6,941 nt of DNA from Ignavibacteria bacterium UBA6906 (GTDB taxonomy: Bacteria > Bacteroidota > Ignavibacteria > UBA10030 > UBA6906), in contig DKBG01000170.1 in NCBI GenBank assembly GCA_002451155.1, positions 4,594 to 11,534 on the forward strand, written 5' to 3'. Position 1 is the first letter of the stretch. Every line of letters begins with the position of its first letter. The notes beneath the pieces are model-generated. The model was not told the origin of the DNA. It ran no database searches and saw nothing but the letters and a program-made list of their open reading frames with translations. Made by a program: the position numbers and the translations under genes. This document shows positions 6,857 to 6,941 of the stretch, one piece after another.

Positions 6857-6871
6857 CAGTCTGTCCTACTC
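6841..6871. repeat. REP-like perfect palindrome at the RAYT 3' end
   Basis: The left arm GAGTAGGACAGACT (6841-6854) and right arm AGTCTGTCCTACTC (6858-6871) are exact reverse complements around the 3-base loop GAC. The arms contain the tetranucleotide GTAG (6843-6846, and again on the opposite strand), which is a recognised foot of REP elements handled by RAYT proteins. The left arm encodes the last residues and part of the stop of the RAYT (TGA, 6854-6856). The right arm encodes, on the other strand, the stop of the convergent gene (TAG, 6868-6866). No T tract follows on either strand, so it is not a canonical intrinsic terminator, though the hairpin could impede convergent transcription. 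No second copy was seen in the window. Confidence 0.85.
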
Positions 6872-6941
6872 GTACTTCAATGCGTCGATGAGGAAATGCC
6901 CCATGACGTCACGTTTCGCGGCGACGACAGCCTCCCTGACG
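6866..6941 (-). CDS. C-terminal end of an unidentified leftward gene (enters from right edge)
   Basis: One minus-strand frame is open from the edge to a TAG at 6868-6866, giving 24 residues that end in DVMGHFLIDALKYE. The other two minus-strand frames reach stops earlier, at codons starting at 6911 and 6880. The composition (amphipathic helix-like, ALKYE end) looks like a genuine protein C-terminus, but I cannot name a family from so few residues. The last codon (GAG) and the stop fall inside the REP palindrome, so the original end of the gene may have been altered when the element arrived. The gene points in the same direction as the sugar operon and may have been its neighbour before the RAYT unit came between them. 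That is inference only. Confidence 0.55.
   Translation of the reverse strand, partial: VREAVVAAKRDVMGHFLIDALKYE

Noticed and set aside
6841..6871. The palindrome as a rho-independent terminator
   Set aside because: There is no T tract after the stem on either strand, and its association with a RAYT gene and GTAG feet fits a REP element better.

Overview
The window looks like a GC-rich bacterial chromosome segment carrying a leftward (minus-strand) plant-polysaccharide utilisation operon. To its right are a rightward REP-associated transposase gene and the 3' tip of another leftward gene. The taxon cannot be fixed from this sequence. Shine-Dalgarno sites are weak or absent at three of the five visible starts, and one signal peptide seems to leave a glutamine at the mature N-terminus. 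Both hint, weakly, at the Bacteroidota/FCB side of the bacteria, but nothing here is diagnostic.

Read right to left, the operon has four genes. They are a XylE-like MFS sugar porter (5859-4426), a cytoplasmic GH51 alpha-L-arabinofuranosidase (4429-2954), a large secreted protein with a six-hairpin glycosidase-like barrel (2957-342), and the N-terminal part of a paralogue of that protein (345 to the left edge). All three junctions are 4-base stop/start overlaps (ATGA, GTGA, ATGA), so the four genes are almost certainly one transcript with coupled translation. A plausible sigma70-type promoter lies at 6067-6095, which would leave a 5' leader of about 200 nt.

The likely joint role is breakdown of arabinose-containing hemicellulose or pectin. 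The two exported paralogues would act outside the cytoplasm, the porter would bring in small sugars by proton symport, and the GH51 enzyme would remove arabinofuranosyl groups inside. The reaction of the paralogue pair cannot be named from sequence and is the main unknown of the locus.

From 6212 to 6856 there is an intact-looking RAYT (REP-associated tyrosine transposase, HUH superfamily). Its 3' end runs into a perfect palindrome with 14-bp arms (6841-6871) that looks like its cognate REP element. This palindrome supplies the stop codon of the RAYT and, on the other strand, the stop codon of the convergent gene that enters from the right edge. The 352-base gap at 5860-6211 holds only candidate regulatory sequence.
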